A stretch of 64,000 nucleotides of DNA from Phorcus lineatus (GCA_921293015.1 OV121081.1:46277877-46341876); one strand, 5' to 3'; positions 41,001-46,183 are shown, counted from the stretch's first letter. Translations and numbers: made by a program. The notes: a model not told the origin generated them from the letters alone.

Positions 41001-43273
41001 CCAGAATAAAGAAGTTGTAAATCCCTCTCAACTTCTAGAATGCCAAAGGTAGATAATAAGATAAGATAGATAGTAGCATTACTTCAGGGGAGACACAGGA
41101 TCATAGTCAATCTCTGCAGTTTTTCATATATCTGGACATTTCAACATTATGAAAATAAAATCCTTCGTTGGTCAAATTAGTTATGGCCAAATGCAAAATA
41201 GAAATTCTAACAAAATATATCTCTTAGATTTAAATAGGTTGATATTTATTTGGTATATATATATTTGATAGATTGAAATGTAAAAAATACTTGTTATATC
41301 CTTTTTCAAAAGAAAAATTAATATCAGATTTCAAGGTAAAATGCTTGTTCTAAACCTACCAGTTTAATATCTATCTTCCTAGGTCCATTATTGTTGGCAG
41401 TTGCTGCCAATGCATTGTCAATCAACTCAGCAAATGCATATGCTGTAAAAAAAAAAATTGTAGAAAAATACATGCACTAGTTATTTCTAAACCAATTAAC
41501 AACAATACAATAACTTTTCAGAATTAATAACCAGCTGTTATCGATAGGAGACATATGGTCTGATGAATATCTTATCAGGTTTTATAAGGATAGGATTCAT
41601 AAACCCTGATGAGGAGGAGGATTTATCATGTAAAATTAGGGTTTATCATAGATATAGCATCATATTTTATCATAGATGTAGCAGGATGAATTATCATAGC
41701 TACTTCATGCAAATGTAGAGCAAAATCTTCACAACTTTTCTTGCTAAAACAAAGATGCAGCTGTTTTCAAGATATTTTTATTTACGATATTGCATCCTGC
41801 ATAAAATGTGCTTGTTGTTTATAACCTTTCTTTAAAAATCTCACTAGCAATAGAAATATCTATATCTATTCTATATACACCAAATCGTGTCATATCTGTA
41901 CTTATATTTGTATATTATTGAGAAACAATTTGCTGTTTATTCAATTTGCTTTAAAGCTTTATATTAATAATTCCGTTTCAAAAGATTTTTTCATTTCTTG
42001 CATAGACTTACGTAAAGGATTTTGTCCCTCTGATGCATAGTATTCGTACATGCCACCTTTGACGATTGTGTCATAATGAGGCAGGTAGCTGACTCGCTCC
42101 TGAGCAGGGGCACATAACTCTTGTAAGACATCTTTCAGAACATACAGTGTGTCTCCTTTGTCTATCATATCTGTAATATGAAAATATGATGTGAGCATCT
42201 GAACGATAAATTCTATAGATCTCCATCAATATACTCAAAAAACTAGATTAATTCATTAAAAAGGATCTATCTTGCTGAATACATCTGTAAATTTGTCTTT
42301 TTTTATGACTGAGTACAACCTAATGGATTAGAAAAAAATTAAAAGGGATTGATTGTAGAAGAAGATTTTTTGCATAGGAACCTTGTTAGGCAAAGCACTT
42401 GACAGCAGCATAAATATATAATATGAAGTTTTTTATTAACAAAATATTGCTTCACTACTCCAACAGTATTCATTTGCATATTTTACCGGATATTACTGCC
42501 ACAAGCTGTAAATTGCTAAATCTGAACGTTGGTCGGTTGGAGAGTTAGATAAGAATGGAGTATTAGAAATGAAAGTGAGGGGTTCCTTAAGATCATTCAG
42601 CAATGATTATACTAATACTGTTTGTAGTTATAACTTGAGCAGGAAAATAAATTTAAATAGTGAGTTTTGTATCTTATTTTCTAATTTGGAAAAAAATACA
42701 AATCTCAATATTTTTGCATCACAATTGAGTTAAAGAAGTACATATGTTTTCGATTACGATGACAGTGCTTTATTACATAACCACAATGAACAATATAACA
42801 TAATTAACACTATGCATATACGGAACTACATTCCAAATGGACACATTGTGATCGAAAACCGAACAATTCTAAATCAAAACAAACAAAAAACACCTACCCC
42901 AGGATTCGTCGTCTTTAATTTCATCTCTGTTCGTCGTTGCAATAACGAATTGATCCTTATTTGATATCCCCAATGCCTGCAAGATATATTATTCTTTTAG
43001 AGACTCTTAAAAAATCCTCTGACAAAAAACAACGATAATATTACCAATCAAAACAAACCGGACAAATTCCAGAAAAAATGCAGCGTGACTGAAGTCGTGT
43101 TTTACATTACTCCAAGCACAAACCTCTCTGACTCTCTCTTTGAAATCAACATAGTTGAATAATCCTCCTGTTGGAATTTTCACTTCTGGTGCATCCGTTG
43201 ATCTTCTGTCGTACACATAGACAAAAGCATCATCATCTTCCACCGTGGGGGCTGCCATCTTTGATGACGCCAT
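1367..43273 (-). CDS. SMCHD1: SMCHD1 orthologue, exons 1-27 (3' end beyond left edge)
   Basis: This is the spliced N-terminal and middle part of a structural-maintenance-of-chromosomes flexible-hinge-domain protein, a nuclear chromatin ATPase that in vertebrates acts in X inactivation and repeat silencing. I assembled 27 exons by family similarity, GT-AG sites and phase; the lengths add to 3276 nt (1092 codons) with no phase conflict. Key motifs are the GHKL ATPase boxes AELIDNA, IDNGKGM and YFGVGGKQA. Vertebrate SMCHD1 is about 2000 aa, so the C-terminal half with the hinge should lie left of base 1. Introns 15, 20 and 25 are swollen by transposons or nested genes. Family identity is very secure; individual splice sites are inferred. 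Blocks are listed separately. Confidence 0.95.
2168..2504. repeat. DIRS-A left ITR (2168-2370) and internal complementary region (2407-2504)
   Basis: The ITR is matched in inverted orientation by 9654-9858, with a few substitutions. The segment 2407-2504 is the reverse complement of the left outer end (about 2132-2180) fused to that of the right outer end (about 9830-9872). In DIRS elements this region templates the terminal sequences during formation of a circular cDNA. Confidence 0.8.
2874..3731 (-). pseudogene. DIRS-A tyrosine recombinase (C-terminal 285 aa open)
   Basis: This is a DIRS-family tyrosine recombinase that would integrate circular cDNA. In the open segment the catalytic Arg (SGRRVGD, R91/92), the HxxR box (AHSVR, H222/R225) and the nucleophile Tyr (FIRHYQL, Y258) are all present. 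Upstream sequence up to about 3925 continues the protein in a shifted frame, and the RT part of the element is broken, so the copy as a whole is probably dead. Confidence 0.75.
5402..7232. mobile_element. Tigger/pogo-like non-autonomous element, 1831 bp, TA target duplication
   Basis: Termini are CCGTATATTACCGTGTATAA and its inverted match, each bounded by TA (5400-5401 and 7233-7234). Removing the element plus one TA restores the reading frame of the RT around ...[13 protein letters not shown], which fixes both ends. AGTCGACCC motifs recur just inside each end. No transposase ORF is present; the interior includes a 171-bp satellite (6414-7080). Fish and mollusc pogo/Tigger elements begin with similar CCGTATTTTCCG-type ends (family knowledge). 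Confidence 0.8.
6414..7080. repeat. Satellite of about 171 bp, nearly 4 copies
   Basis: The string GAATCGTTACG(C/G)TATGT starts at 6414, 6573, 6744 and 6917, giving periods of 159, 171 and 173 bp. The last unit breaks off at GTTGCTTCCGGTTTGC near 7080. It lies entirely inside the Tigger-like element, so it expanded within a mobile element rather than at a host locus. Confidence 0.85.
7871..9070 (-). pseudogene. DIRS-A gag-like ORF (399 aa)
   Basis: This ORF sits where gag lies in DIRS elements, upstream of RT and rich in Ser, Pro and Gly. The middle ([17 protein letters not shown]) and the C-terminal part show the Leu-rich helical character of a gag. It may be truncated at the N-terminus, because the Cys-rich start seen in DIRS-B is missing. 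Region 9071-9653 upstream shows no supported gene and is probably leader sequence. Confidence 0.6.
9654..9858. repeat. DIRS-A right inverted terminal repeat
   Basis: This is an inverted copy of 2168-2370. Shared blocks include the GGCCCCCTACCCTGG stretch and the TGACAGGTTG stretch; small indels lie in the A/T runs. The host sequence just outside (9873 onward) contains TGGTTGAGTGG, an A-box-like string possibly from a tRNA-derived SINE. Confidence 0.8.
9873..10575. other. Intron 25 sequence with no gene
   Basis: This is intron 25 of SMCHD1 between DIRS-A and exon 25. Apart from the A-box-like string TGGTTGAGTGG near 9886, a possible degraded tRNA-derived SINE without a good B box, I see only A/T-rich sequence. 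Confidence 0.5.
10576..14218 (-). CDS. SMCHD1: SMCHD1 exons 21-25
   Basis: Exons: 14218-14074, 13710-13611, 12585-12513, 11387-11251, 10710-10576. Landmarks are [68 protein letters not shown] and [11 protein letters not shown], all colinear with the Ig-like repeat region that follows the ATPase in vertebrate SMCHD1. Intron 22 holds a 13-copy minisatellite (about 13097-13545) and an exon-like plus-strand block (12883-12987). Intron 23 holds a LINE fragment (about 11611-12245). Intron 25 holds the DIRS-A retrotransposon. Confidence 0.92.
11611..12245 (+). pseudogene. 5'-truncated LINE fragment (RT C-terminal Cys/His region)
   Basis: The ORF 11646-12038 (130 aa) contains DLCIFCKN...[13 protein letters not shown], the CxxC...H...C pattern found at the C-terminus of CR1/Jockey-type non-LTR reverse transcriptases. 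It is followed by an A-rich tail of repeated AAATAAAA near 12235-12260. It is a dead-on-arrival insertion in SMCHD1 intron 23, antisense to the host gene. Confidence 0.65.
12883..12987 (+). CDS. Orphan exon-like block, 35 codons, plus strand
   Basis: The block is bounded by CTGCAG| and |GTAAGA, has no stop in the reading frame, and is 105 bp (phase 0/0). It would encode a Lys/Leu-rich segment ([16 protein letters not shown]..., ending LVELTNFLK) that looks like a charged amphipathic helix. It lies antisense within SMCHD1 intron 22. I recognise no family and no partner exon. It may be an exon of an undetected nested gene, a retrocopied fragment, or chance. Confidence 0.35.
13097..13545. repeat. 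Minisatellite of about 34 bp, about 13 copies
   Basis: ACAGAATTTCCTGAGGTAAAT-type units repeat every 32-37 bp, separated by variants of CCCTGGGTCTGAT or CCCACGGCCTGTT. It lies in SMCHD1 intron 22, only about 65 bp from exon 22. Frames open on the minus strand (13017-13397, 13235-13441) are by-products of the repeat. Confidence 0.9.
14225..15072. other. Start of SMCHD1 intron 20 and upstream region of the nested plus-strand gene
   Basis: No coding exon is supported here. CGATCATGGCGGCC (about 14753-14766) is a YY1-like ATGGCGGC string about 310 bp before the ATG of the nested gene, a plausible promoter-proximal site. A minus-strand 64-codon ORF at 14525-14719 has no recognisable similarity. 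Confidence 0.35.
15073..17055 (+). CDS. Nested gene N1: 229-aa basic protein with AT-hook-like motif, unknown function
   Basis: I assembled four exons: 15073-15278, 15753-15893, 16569-16664, 16809-17055, total 690 nt including TAG, phases 2, 2, 2. The N-terminus ([11 protein letters not shown], residues about 6-16) contains an RGRP AT-hook core, so DNA binding is likely. A charged stretch follows, then [15 protein letters not shown] and a basic C-terminal region ([32 protein letters not shown]). The exon 2 donor (GGTGG|GTATTG) was chosen because the alternative GCTG|GTGGGT gives a stop in exon 3. I do not recognise the family. It lies in SMCHD1 intron 20, antisense to it and convergent with N2. 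Confidence 0.7.
17126..17486. repeat. Tandem duplication, period about 178 bp, two copies
   Basis: The block containing GTCGTCAATGTAGTTGACAT occurs at 17149 and again at 17327, with long flanking identity (AGATATATCTGGCTGTC...). It lies just downstream of the N1 stop, probably in its 3' UTR. Confidence 0.8.
18246..20988 (-). CDS. Nested gene N2: Cys-rich CXC-like module plus P2X7 C-terminal-type module (320 aa)
   Basis: Four exons: 20988-20821, 19503-19465 (39 nt), 19267-19010, 18743-18246, all phase 0, total 963 nt. Residues 4-34 ([20 protein letters not shown]...) form a Cys cluster like CXC/tesmin DNA-binding modules. Residues about 70-155 are a Lys/Ala/Ser-rich linker. Residues about 204-310 match the cytoplasmic tail module of P2X7 receptors: [22 protein letters not shown] and [15 protein letters not shown]. 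No transmembrane segment is present, so it is not an ion channel. P2X7-tail proteins without channels are expanded in some marine invertebrates (family knowledge). The 39-nt exon is my inference from phase and splice signals. Confidence 0.75.
19504..20820. other. N2 intron 1, no gene seen
   Basis: This is A/T-rich intronic sequence. GTTATCGTGGTAA and CTATTATCGTGGTAA occur side by side near 19760-19790, and a related inverted string lies near 20725. I see no coding evidence. Confidence 0.5.
21387..23734 (-). CDS. SMCHD1: SMCHD1 exons 16-20
   Basis: Exons: 23734-23628, 23290-23208, 22703-22593, 22172-22095, 21506-21387. Conserved landmarks are [69 protein letters not shown] and [20 protein letters not shown]. 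Exon 16 begins directly right of the roughly 10.9-kb intron 15 that holds the piggyBac/DIRS nest; without the insertion that intron would be about 0.75 kb. Intron 17 contains a LINE 3' fragment at about 22865-23085. Exon 20 is followed by a 7.2-kb intron with two nested genes. Phases are consistent with the preceding and following exons. Confidence 0.93.
22865..23085 (+). pseudogene. LINE 3'-terminal fragment
   Basis: Translated with frame changes it gives [10 protein letters not shown]...[13 protein letters not shown], the typical end of CR1/Jockey-type reverse transcriptases. It ends near an A/T-rich tail at 23085. It is inserted antisense in SMCHD1 intron 17. Confidence 0.55.
24398..25870. 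repeat. Degenerate array of about 187 bp, about 8 units, inside the piggyBac-like element
   Basis: Each unit has a block like AAAGAGAAAA-ATTGTCTTCAATTCNATNTAAAATTTG (Ns where units differ), starting near 24398, 24580, 24772, 24951, 25150, 25330, 25522 and 25790. Spacings are about 180-199 bp except the last. The units have diverged strongly, so the array is older than the insertions into it. Confidence 0.65.
26157..26492. repeat. DIRS-B left ITR (26157-26338) and internal complementary region (26401-26492)
   Basis: The ITR (starting CTACCTCTAAACTTATATGC) is nearly identical in inverted orientation to 32597-32780. The internal region reads GTTAA|ATTTCTTTC at the joint between the complements of the left outer end and the right outer end. 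Confidence 0.9.
26739..29645 (-). CDS. DIRS-B tyrosine recombinase frame (968 aa open; catalytic part about residues 608-968)
   Basis: The C-terminal third is a tyrosine recombinase that would integrate circular cDNA: Arg 771 (SRVSELHAL), H904/R907 (HEIRAW) and the nucleophile Tyr 940 (FSTFYLRD) are present. About the first 600 residues overlap the RT/RNase H frame for some 2.0 kb; they are Ser/Arg/Gly-rich and may be an open shadow frame or a real N-terminal extension. The recombinase probably starts near 27.85 kb if produced alone. Overlapping RT and recombinase frames are known in DIRS elements. Confidence 0.85.
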   Translation of the reverse strand: MAHCFRRPLDPICNLAGLPSDIRFVTSDYLHPGGTPLSSIWSSLDSSRRRNPEALAEEGSYRTGPGHSFTRVLFAGFPGSKERYRRATYDHRSEDPEPELLAETTALQDGVDSGAETGSTTRGLDGLVRPQGCLSPRPDSSSIPEVPSVCSQRQVVPVQGSSVRDLDSTLAIHTHHSSGPELSTLQGHQDSWVPGRLPLTRPVSSLSGDEQRACRFYFGTSGFHCASGEVGLHAVPESKVHRSHLRHGNFEGSSARGQGHGSAELDPIHVPVSTNLKAMDVPVGQAHEHAGFDQQGEAETPSLSVLDQLREIARAFNSLLSSTRDSPIASLVASRPERSAGRSIGSFRAGCSASDRRVHSRLGGSPQGPDVSGNLVSGRGSSSHQPTGIVSRPEVSSVLADPAEGKENNVGLRQHHGSGLRQSPRRHSIEGIARSLSSAVRLDRQERLSTQSQTHSRPSERSGRQPVPSEPDPVNGMDSASHLLQDGIRPMGIPDDRPVRDQVQHAASSLHQSGSGSSGLRRRRNVDQLGRSPCLRFSSTSADSSSIGESETSQLHHRSDCSSVAQSSLVSGSVDCVNSSAGTAASFSNITKTTKVRQVSSKPRVPLSSRLEVIQRNLRKSGFSQEVAEAVRGGLRASTSALYDCRYRQFTEWKQQFQPDAAISIPLVAEFLLFLRKDKKLKAGTIDGYKSALTSALALQGVDLSRDQTIHRLARSFQLEDLKSPKFQLKWNLSVVLSALLADPFEPIEDVPLQFLSWKTAFLLALASASRVSELHALDHSTMTHSKNWQSVSLTTLPGFVAKNQKSIAGPLGRRCFSVPALSAAISDGMEKDLLLCPVRALREYLTRTKSFRRGRHRLFLPCLPSSDKDITKNTVSAWLKKTIKAAYHKSASTPPIYGKVSSHEIRAWATSAPLWHSASVEDVISAGYWASSTTFSTFYLRDVQSDLQGLHQLGPFVAAGAVQSSKQ
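27620..29956 (-). CDS. DIRS-B reverse transcriptase / RNase H (778 aa)
   Basis: It copies element RNA into cDNA. RT motifs in order are FLVPKKD (residues 181-187), [14 protein letters not shown] (231-244, first catalytic Asp), QFRVLPFG (261-268) and YLDD (297-300). RNase H acids are D460 (TDASTVGWG), E492 (LELLAVL), D517 (SDNTTVV) and D568 (LADNLSRP). All are present. No separate methyltransferase domain, which some DIRS elements have, is evident. The 3' part overlaps the recombinase frame. Confidence 0.9.
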   Translation of the reverse strand: MYCPLHPEGDSLPGTSRPLRPGNRIFKRARLLLRPRRILTSSLGTRSFRLPARVVDEAVAEASSGFDHPTPIPNQSSTLARLPTFPLNVVPGQVGGRLQQFAINWPIVSDDPWILSVISQGYRLIFDSLPPTTFIPEGPRFHLSGLPLIAAEDAIQKLLLKKAVIELDPATVSRGFYSPVFLVPKKDTDELRMIIDLKILNRNFLQRPPHFRMESIPALKLALRPGDWMVSLDLRDAYLHVPIHPASQKYLRFALNGRLFQFRVLPFGISIAPWLFTRITAPVLSFLHSRAIRIHGYLDDFLLPDQSHRCLETNRELAVFTLEHLGFIVHPEKSDFTPSQRVKYIGAIFDTGISKVLPPEDRVTVARNLILSMSQSPQTLRQWMSLLGRLTSMQDLTNRGRLRLRHFQFWINSVRSLELSTRCCPPPEILRSLRWWLQDQNVLQGVQLVPFVQDVLLVTDASTVGWGAHLRDQMFQGTWSPEEAPLHINQLELLAVLKSLQFWQTQLRGKKIMLASDNTTVVAYVNRQGGTRSKGLLDLCLQLFDWIDRNDCQLRARHIPGHLNVLADNLSRPNQIQSTEWTLHPTSFKMVSGLWESPMIDLFATRFNTQLPVYISPVPDPQAFDVDAMSISWDGLLAYAFPPPALIPAVLEKARRHSCIIVLIAPAWPNRPWFPDLLTASTRPPVQLPVFPTLLRQPRSDRFHRNPESLCLHAWRLSNVISGKVVSPKKLQRQSVEVSELPLQPSTIAGIGNSPSGSSNSSLMLLSPFHSSLSSCSF
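29757..31751 (-). CDS. DIRS-B gag-like protein (664 aa)
   Basis: This is the putative nucleocapsid protein of the element. The N-terminus (residues 1-45) has paired CxxC motifs (CEGC, CPRC, CEFC) suggesting a zinc-binding module, which DIRS gag proteins often carry. Residues about 75-330 are low-complexity Pro/Ser/Arg-rich. A more ordered region with [20 protein letters not shown] follows, and the C-terminus is basic and Gly/Arg-rich ([10 protein letters not shown]), suited to RNA binding. The last 200 nt overlap the start of the RT frame. Confidence 0.8.
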   Translation of the reverse strand: MNNSKKCEGCHKFMSAVDPHPCCPRCYGSNCSFDRPCEFCGNLEEPDFQAYIAARQRSLTKSSSKSSTISTPPPSNLAADLAQFRVMAQKMMPLMNRLLRVPDLEGEGVQGDQRLPPSPGRDVVSHITGRRGGEEKQEDDVLSIDAPSAIDSALPTPSSRDPRLLKKAKGKLPRSATTPRRDQTVNDSARGTKKANRTAPPSGSAPPTSATNSSIVQYSGSSSSSSRSDRRPARKDQQPVDPQGSVGPRDATDPKGTSGPQRSRDPQRTADPHRLDNVQHTQGSHTPSDSQRTAPNQQSNGSLPKRKSSDPPEISFYGSQPEPPTKKSKKAGTEESVFPVLGWYDKIDEVYRHFPDLARPPTPSLPIHNDISRGVPKAPSTPANSLPPPDSSAQLAAQLSDRVGTLAFDKQPARSSFYRCFPYKTHNARFANTEETLFDDNFRYLMGKGTPSDQIKVHDSRLREVETSVNKAMQTSSYIHWFAATAARQLPIIPDSAEPTGSTSVPYSSLATAFAFFDSLGDAVLDLDRHLLWIQSQLTLLRRSAYVKQLPQNTDPKIKEMLYQAPLFGGTLFGDSVSKALERRDKEMERKKNEDIHNLVLSASPRRRQSPRNKPSTPSRKQNFQKSQTTSTPKKNFDKFPRYEKFPTPGKSGGRGRGRGQQRV
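32597..32780. repeat. DIRS-B right inverted terminal repeat
   Basis: This is an inverted copy of 26157-26338 with very few differences, consistent with a recent insertion. The stretch 31752-32596 between gag and this repeat is A/T-rich leader sequence with TATATA runs and no supported gene. Confidence 0.9.
32847..33898. mobile_element. hAT-type non-autonomous element, 1052 bp, 8-bp target duplication
   Basis: Termini TAGAGCTGCAACGA and TCGTTGCAGCTCTA are inverted. The flanks are ATATTTAC at 32839-32846 and ATATTTAC at 33899-33906, a perfect 8-bp target duplication, as made by hAT transposases. Subterminal ATTCG(T/A)ATTCG motifs recur near both ends. There is no transposase ORF. It is inserted into the right arm of the piggyBac-like element. 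Confidence 0.9.
34082..34676. other. Remaining intron 15 of SMCHD1, nothing recognised
   Basis: A/T-rich intron between the piggyBac-like element and exon 15. I see no gene or clear repeat. Confidence 0.5.
34677..39431 (-). CDS. SMCHD1: SMCHD1 exons 8-15: transducer-like region of the ATPase module
   Basis: Exons: 39431-39268, 38914-38824, 38479-38266, 37826-37706, 37078-37019, 36003-35880, 35449-35255, 34790-34677. Conserved landmarks in order are [90 protein letters not shown] and LYGDHEG. Exon 12 is only 60 nt (37078-37019); it supplies the FEWC...CYNR segment and was found because exon 11 ends in phase 2 and this segment is conserved. A plus-strand ORF at 36748 overlaps it and is a shadow. 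The acceptor of exon 10 is CAG|GTAAGC, so the exon itself begins with a donor-like sequence. Intron 15, below 34677, holds the nested transposons. Confidence 0.93.
36355..36550. repeat. Dispersed repeat, copy 1 (related to 46755-47190)
   Basis: GAAAGGACAGTCCTTTCGGGGTAT...AAATTCAAGG and later TTGGTTGATTTAGATTTTAT align with the copy near 46760 and 47160. This copy lacks the Tigger-like insertion present in the other. It sits in an SMCHD1 intron. Confidence 0.55.
39746..43273 (-). CDS. SMCHD1: SMCHD1 exons 1-7: N-terminus and GHKL ATPase core
   Basis: Exons: 43273-43124, 42976-42898, 42170-42012, 41442-41360, 40841-40708, 40301-40163, 39865-39746. The start ATG at 43273 gives [15 protein letters not shown] and then a conserved YDRR segment. 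Exon 1 is ended at GAG|GTTTGT because this gives the same spacing to the LGIS motif as in vertebrates; reading on to the next GT would add six residues. Exon 4 carries the ATP-binding N box (AELIDNA, including the catalytic Glu), exon 5 the G1 box (IDNGKGM), and exon 6 the G2 box (YFGVGGKQA). All catalytic motif residues I can check are retained, so an active ATPase is expected. Introns here carry no recognisable mobile element. Confidence 0.95.
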
Positions 43274-43830
43274 TTTTGGTTGAAGAGTAAAATGCCCGTA
43301 TGCTTTGGGAAGGGTTATCTCCCCTGGAATACATATCGCCTACTCGGGGAATAAAAAAAAACATCCAACAAATATTCCTCTTTCATCTATGTAATACTTA
43401 TTCGATATTAAAAACTTAACACGGATAAGTGTTGTGTGATGGCGAATTACGGTGGAGTAACGTATTCTGTCATAGGGGAAAAGCACTATCAATCGATCAG
43501 GCACTATATATATAGACTATCTTGAGTGTTATATGTTTTATAATGTTATCCTGTTTTTCATTGTGTTTCAATGATGAATTGTTAGTGTTATAATTAATAA
43601 TTAAAAAATAGTTATCCTTGTCATTGACTATCGTTTCTTCTTATTTCTTATGGCCCACTGATGGCCATATGAGAAAATGGCCACGCAATGTGCTGGCCAA
43701 TTTGGCCATAAAAATGGCCTTAGAAAAAGTCAAAATGGCCTCACAGTGAAAAAACCCTAAAACATAAGGAATCATATCGATAAAAGATAATTAACTGACT
43801 AAGATAGTTGGACGGTTTCAGTCATTTCTA
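43274..43830. promoter_or_regulatory. SMCHD1 upstream region with a TGGCC/YY1-like cluster
   Basis: Between 43650 and 43741 the string TGGCC occurs seven times, several as AAAATGGCC or GATGGCC, close to the YY1 core AANATGGC. The cluster lies about 380-470 bp upstream of the SMCHD1 ATG. The ATG context itself (AAAATGGCGTC, AAAGATGGCAGCC) also fits YY1, a pattern common in promoters of broadly expressed genes. A regulatory role is inference. Confidence 0.4.
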
Positions 43831-44995
43831 TTACGAGGGGTATCCCACAAATTTCCGGCCTTACTATCAAAATCAAAGAGACATTCAAATTTGTATGACT
43901 TATTTTTCGACATAATCACCCTTGACCTCAATGCATTTGCTCCAGCGTTTTTGTAAAATCTGCAACCCATCTGAAAAGCAGTTCTTATCACGAGACCCGG
44001 AAACCCAGAAACAAAAACTGCAGCAATGACGTCATCATCAGTCTCAAACCTTTGGCCACGGAGCTCTGTTTTCAGTCGAGGGAAGAGGAAGAAGTCTGAG
44101 GGGGCTAGGTCTGGAGAATAGGCAGGGTGGGGGAGAATCCTGAACCCACACTCCTTTGCTACAATGACTGCAATTTGGGCGTTGTGAACAGGAGCATTGT
44201 CCTGCAACAGCCACACACCTTTGCGCATTTCCCCCCTTCGTTTCTCTTTGATCTTTTCTCGTAATTGTCGTAGTTCATTTGCGTAATAAGTTCCATTGAT
44301 TGTAGAACATTTCTTTAAATGATTAATCATTATTACACCCTGATAGTCCCAGAAAACGGATGCCATGACGTTCCGACTGGAGGAACAAGATTTGAACTTT
44401 TTAGGGGCGGGTGATGTGCTGTGTTTCAATTGCATGATTTGGCGTTTTGTCTCAGGATCAAAATGATGAACCCAGGTTTCATTTTGAGTAACGACATGAG
44501 CGAAAAATGATTCTGGGTCTGCGCGATACTCGTCAAGAAGTTGCTGACTGACCATGACCATGACACGTTTTCGCTTTTGGTCCTCAGATAACATTCTGGG
44601 GACCCAGCGTGCTGATAACTTATTCATATGTAAATGTTCATGTATAATTCGTTCAACTGATGTTTTACTGATGTGGTGAGTATCAACTAAGTATCTGATA
44701 GTCACTCGCCTGTCTTGCATTATTGTGTCAAGAACAGCCTCAATGTTTTCACCTGTGGTGACATCAGATGGACGACCAGGACGGGGCTCGTCTTTAGTGC
44801 TTATTCAACCCCGTTTAAATTCAGCGCACCAATGTTTAATGGTGCTATATGAAGGGGCAGCTAGAGTCCTCTAATGTTTGTAACATATCCCCATGAATTT
44901 CCTTTGGACTGTATTTTTTTTAACTCTGATATTTGATAACAGCCCTACATTCACTTTTCTACATTTCGGTAAAAGATGTGAGGGTACCTTTGAAT
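43831..44995 (-). pseudogene. mariner-type transposase, defective (D34D)
   Basis: This is a Tc1/mariner transposase of the mariner class. The open part (44720-43818) has QNETWVHHFDPETKRQ, LLQDNAPVH and YSPDLAPSDFF; the second and third Asp are 34 residues apart. The first catalytic Asp is replaced by Asn in QNETWVH. Upstream, an in-frame stop follows AEFKRG, and more frame changes lie towards 44995. The left end TTACGAGGGGTATCCCACAA begins after TA at 43829; the opposite end is not found, so the element is truncated as well as dead. Confidence 0.85.
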
Positions 44996-45150
44996 AATTT
45001 TTTTGTACAGCCGTTTTAACTGAGGTCAGTTTGACTTTTTTCGTACGACCTTTTTGACCTGTTCCCCTGATATCTATAAACACGTATCACTACGCAAACC
45101 TCGAATTTACAATGTTCATTACTTGGCTTTAAAGTCCTTAGGTATTAATC

Positions 45151-45185
45151 CTACGAGGGGTGTCCAATAAGTAGCTATCCTCAGA
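45151..45185 (+). mobile_element. Second mariner-like terminal fragment
   Basis: CTACGAGGGGTGTCCAATAAG resembles the mariner end at 43831 but points the same way, so it cannot be the partner terminus. It is probably the end of another truncated copy. Confidence 0.45.
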
Positions 45186-45411
45186 CATTTAACGATAAAT
45201 ATGCAGCTATTTTGATTTAAACCCAGTTTCTAATTCTTTCAACCATCGGTATAACCTGGTTCTGTTATTTCTTAGTATCACGACCTCCATTATGTTAAGT
45301 TATAACGTATATTGGAAACTTTGGTGTTATATATATATATATATATATAAATATATGAAAAGTTGAATTGGTTCAAACGCAAGGTCACATATAGATTAAA
45401 TATAACATACT

Positions 45412-45684
45412 TCACATAGTCGTTTGAAGAATCATTTTAATCCCATTGTAAGCTTGCCTTCGGCTGTTTAGCTGTCTCTTCCATAACTTTATGATTGACT
45501 GCTTCTTTTGGGACGCCGCCTGGGTAACTTCTTTTTCTTCTCTGTCTTTGAAAATATGTCCATAGGTGTTTTGGATGTATCCAAATAATCTGTCCTCTAG
45601 TCCCTCCTCCGTATTTGTGTTTTCTGGTATCCCGAGGAACTGTTGGATTGAGGACAATTGTAATTTAATAGCTTGTAATTCTTG
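45412..45684 (-). pseudogene. Inverted partial copy of the 115-codon ORF
   Basis: From LQELQAIKL onward this minus-strand frame is identical to the plus-strand ORF at 45836-46183 except Ser for Thr after TQAA. It lacks the first about 25 codons; the sequence above 45684 is unrelated in this frame. It is probably not expressed as a protein. Confidence 0.5.
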
Positions 45685-45835
45685 TAATTGGAAGAGACAG
45701 CTAAACAAGCTTACAATGGGATTAAAATGATTCTTCAAACGACTATGTGAAGTATGTTATATTTAATCTATATGTGACCTTGCGTTTGAACCAATTCAAC
45801 TTTTCATATATCGTGCAACGCAGGAAGACTTCACC

Positions 45836-46183
45836 ATGGCCTCGTATGGAGACATCATTGAAGGACCCAGCCAGCCTGGACAACAGCTGCCAACAAGTGC
45901 TGAGGTAATGCAAGAATTACAAGCTATTAAATTACAATTGTCCTCAATCCAACAGTTCCTCGGGATACCAGAAAACACAAATACGGAGGAGGGACTAGAG
46001 GACAGATTATTTGGATACATCCAAAACACCTATGGACATATTTTCAAAGACAGAGAAGAAAAAGAAGTTACCCAGGCGGCGACCCAAAAGAAGCAGTCAA
46101 TCATAAAGTTATGGAAGAGACAGCTAAACAGCCGAAGGCAAGCTTACAATGGGATTAAAATGATTCTTCAAACGACTATGTGA
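45836..46183 (+). CDS. 115-codon ORF, right copy, unknown protein
   Basis: The ATG sits in a strong context (ACCATGG). The product is acidic then basic, predicted helical (LQAIKLQLSSIQQFLG; LFGYIQNTYGHIFKD; IIKLWKRQLNSRRQAY), with no signal peptide or membrane segment. I do not recognise a family. It could be an exon or ORF1 fragment of a mobile element. The same frame is conserved in the inverted copy at 45684-45412. Confidence 0.4.
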   Translation: MASYGDIIEGPSQPGQQLPTSAEVMQELQAIKLQLSSIQQFLGIPENTNTEEGLEDRLFGYIQNTYGHIFKDREEKEVTQAATQKKQSIIKLWKRQLNSRRQAYNGIKMILQTTM

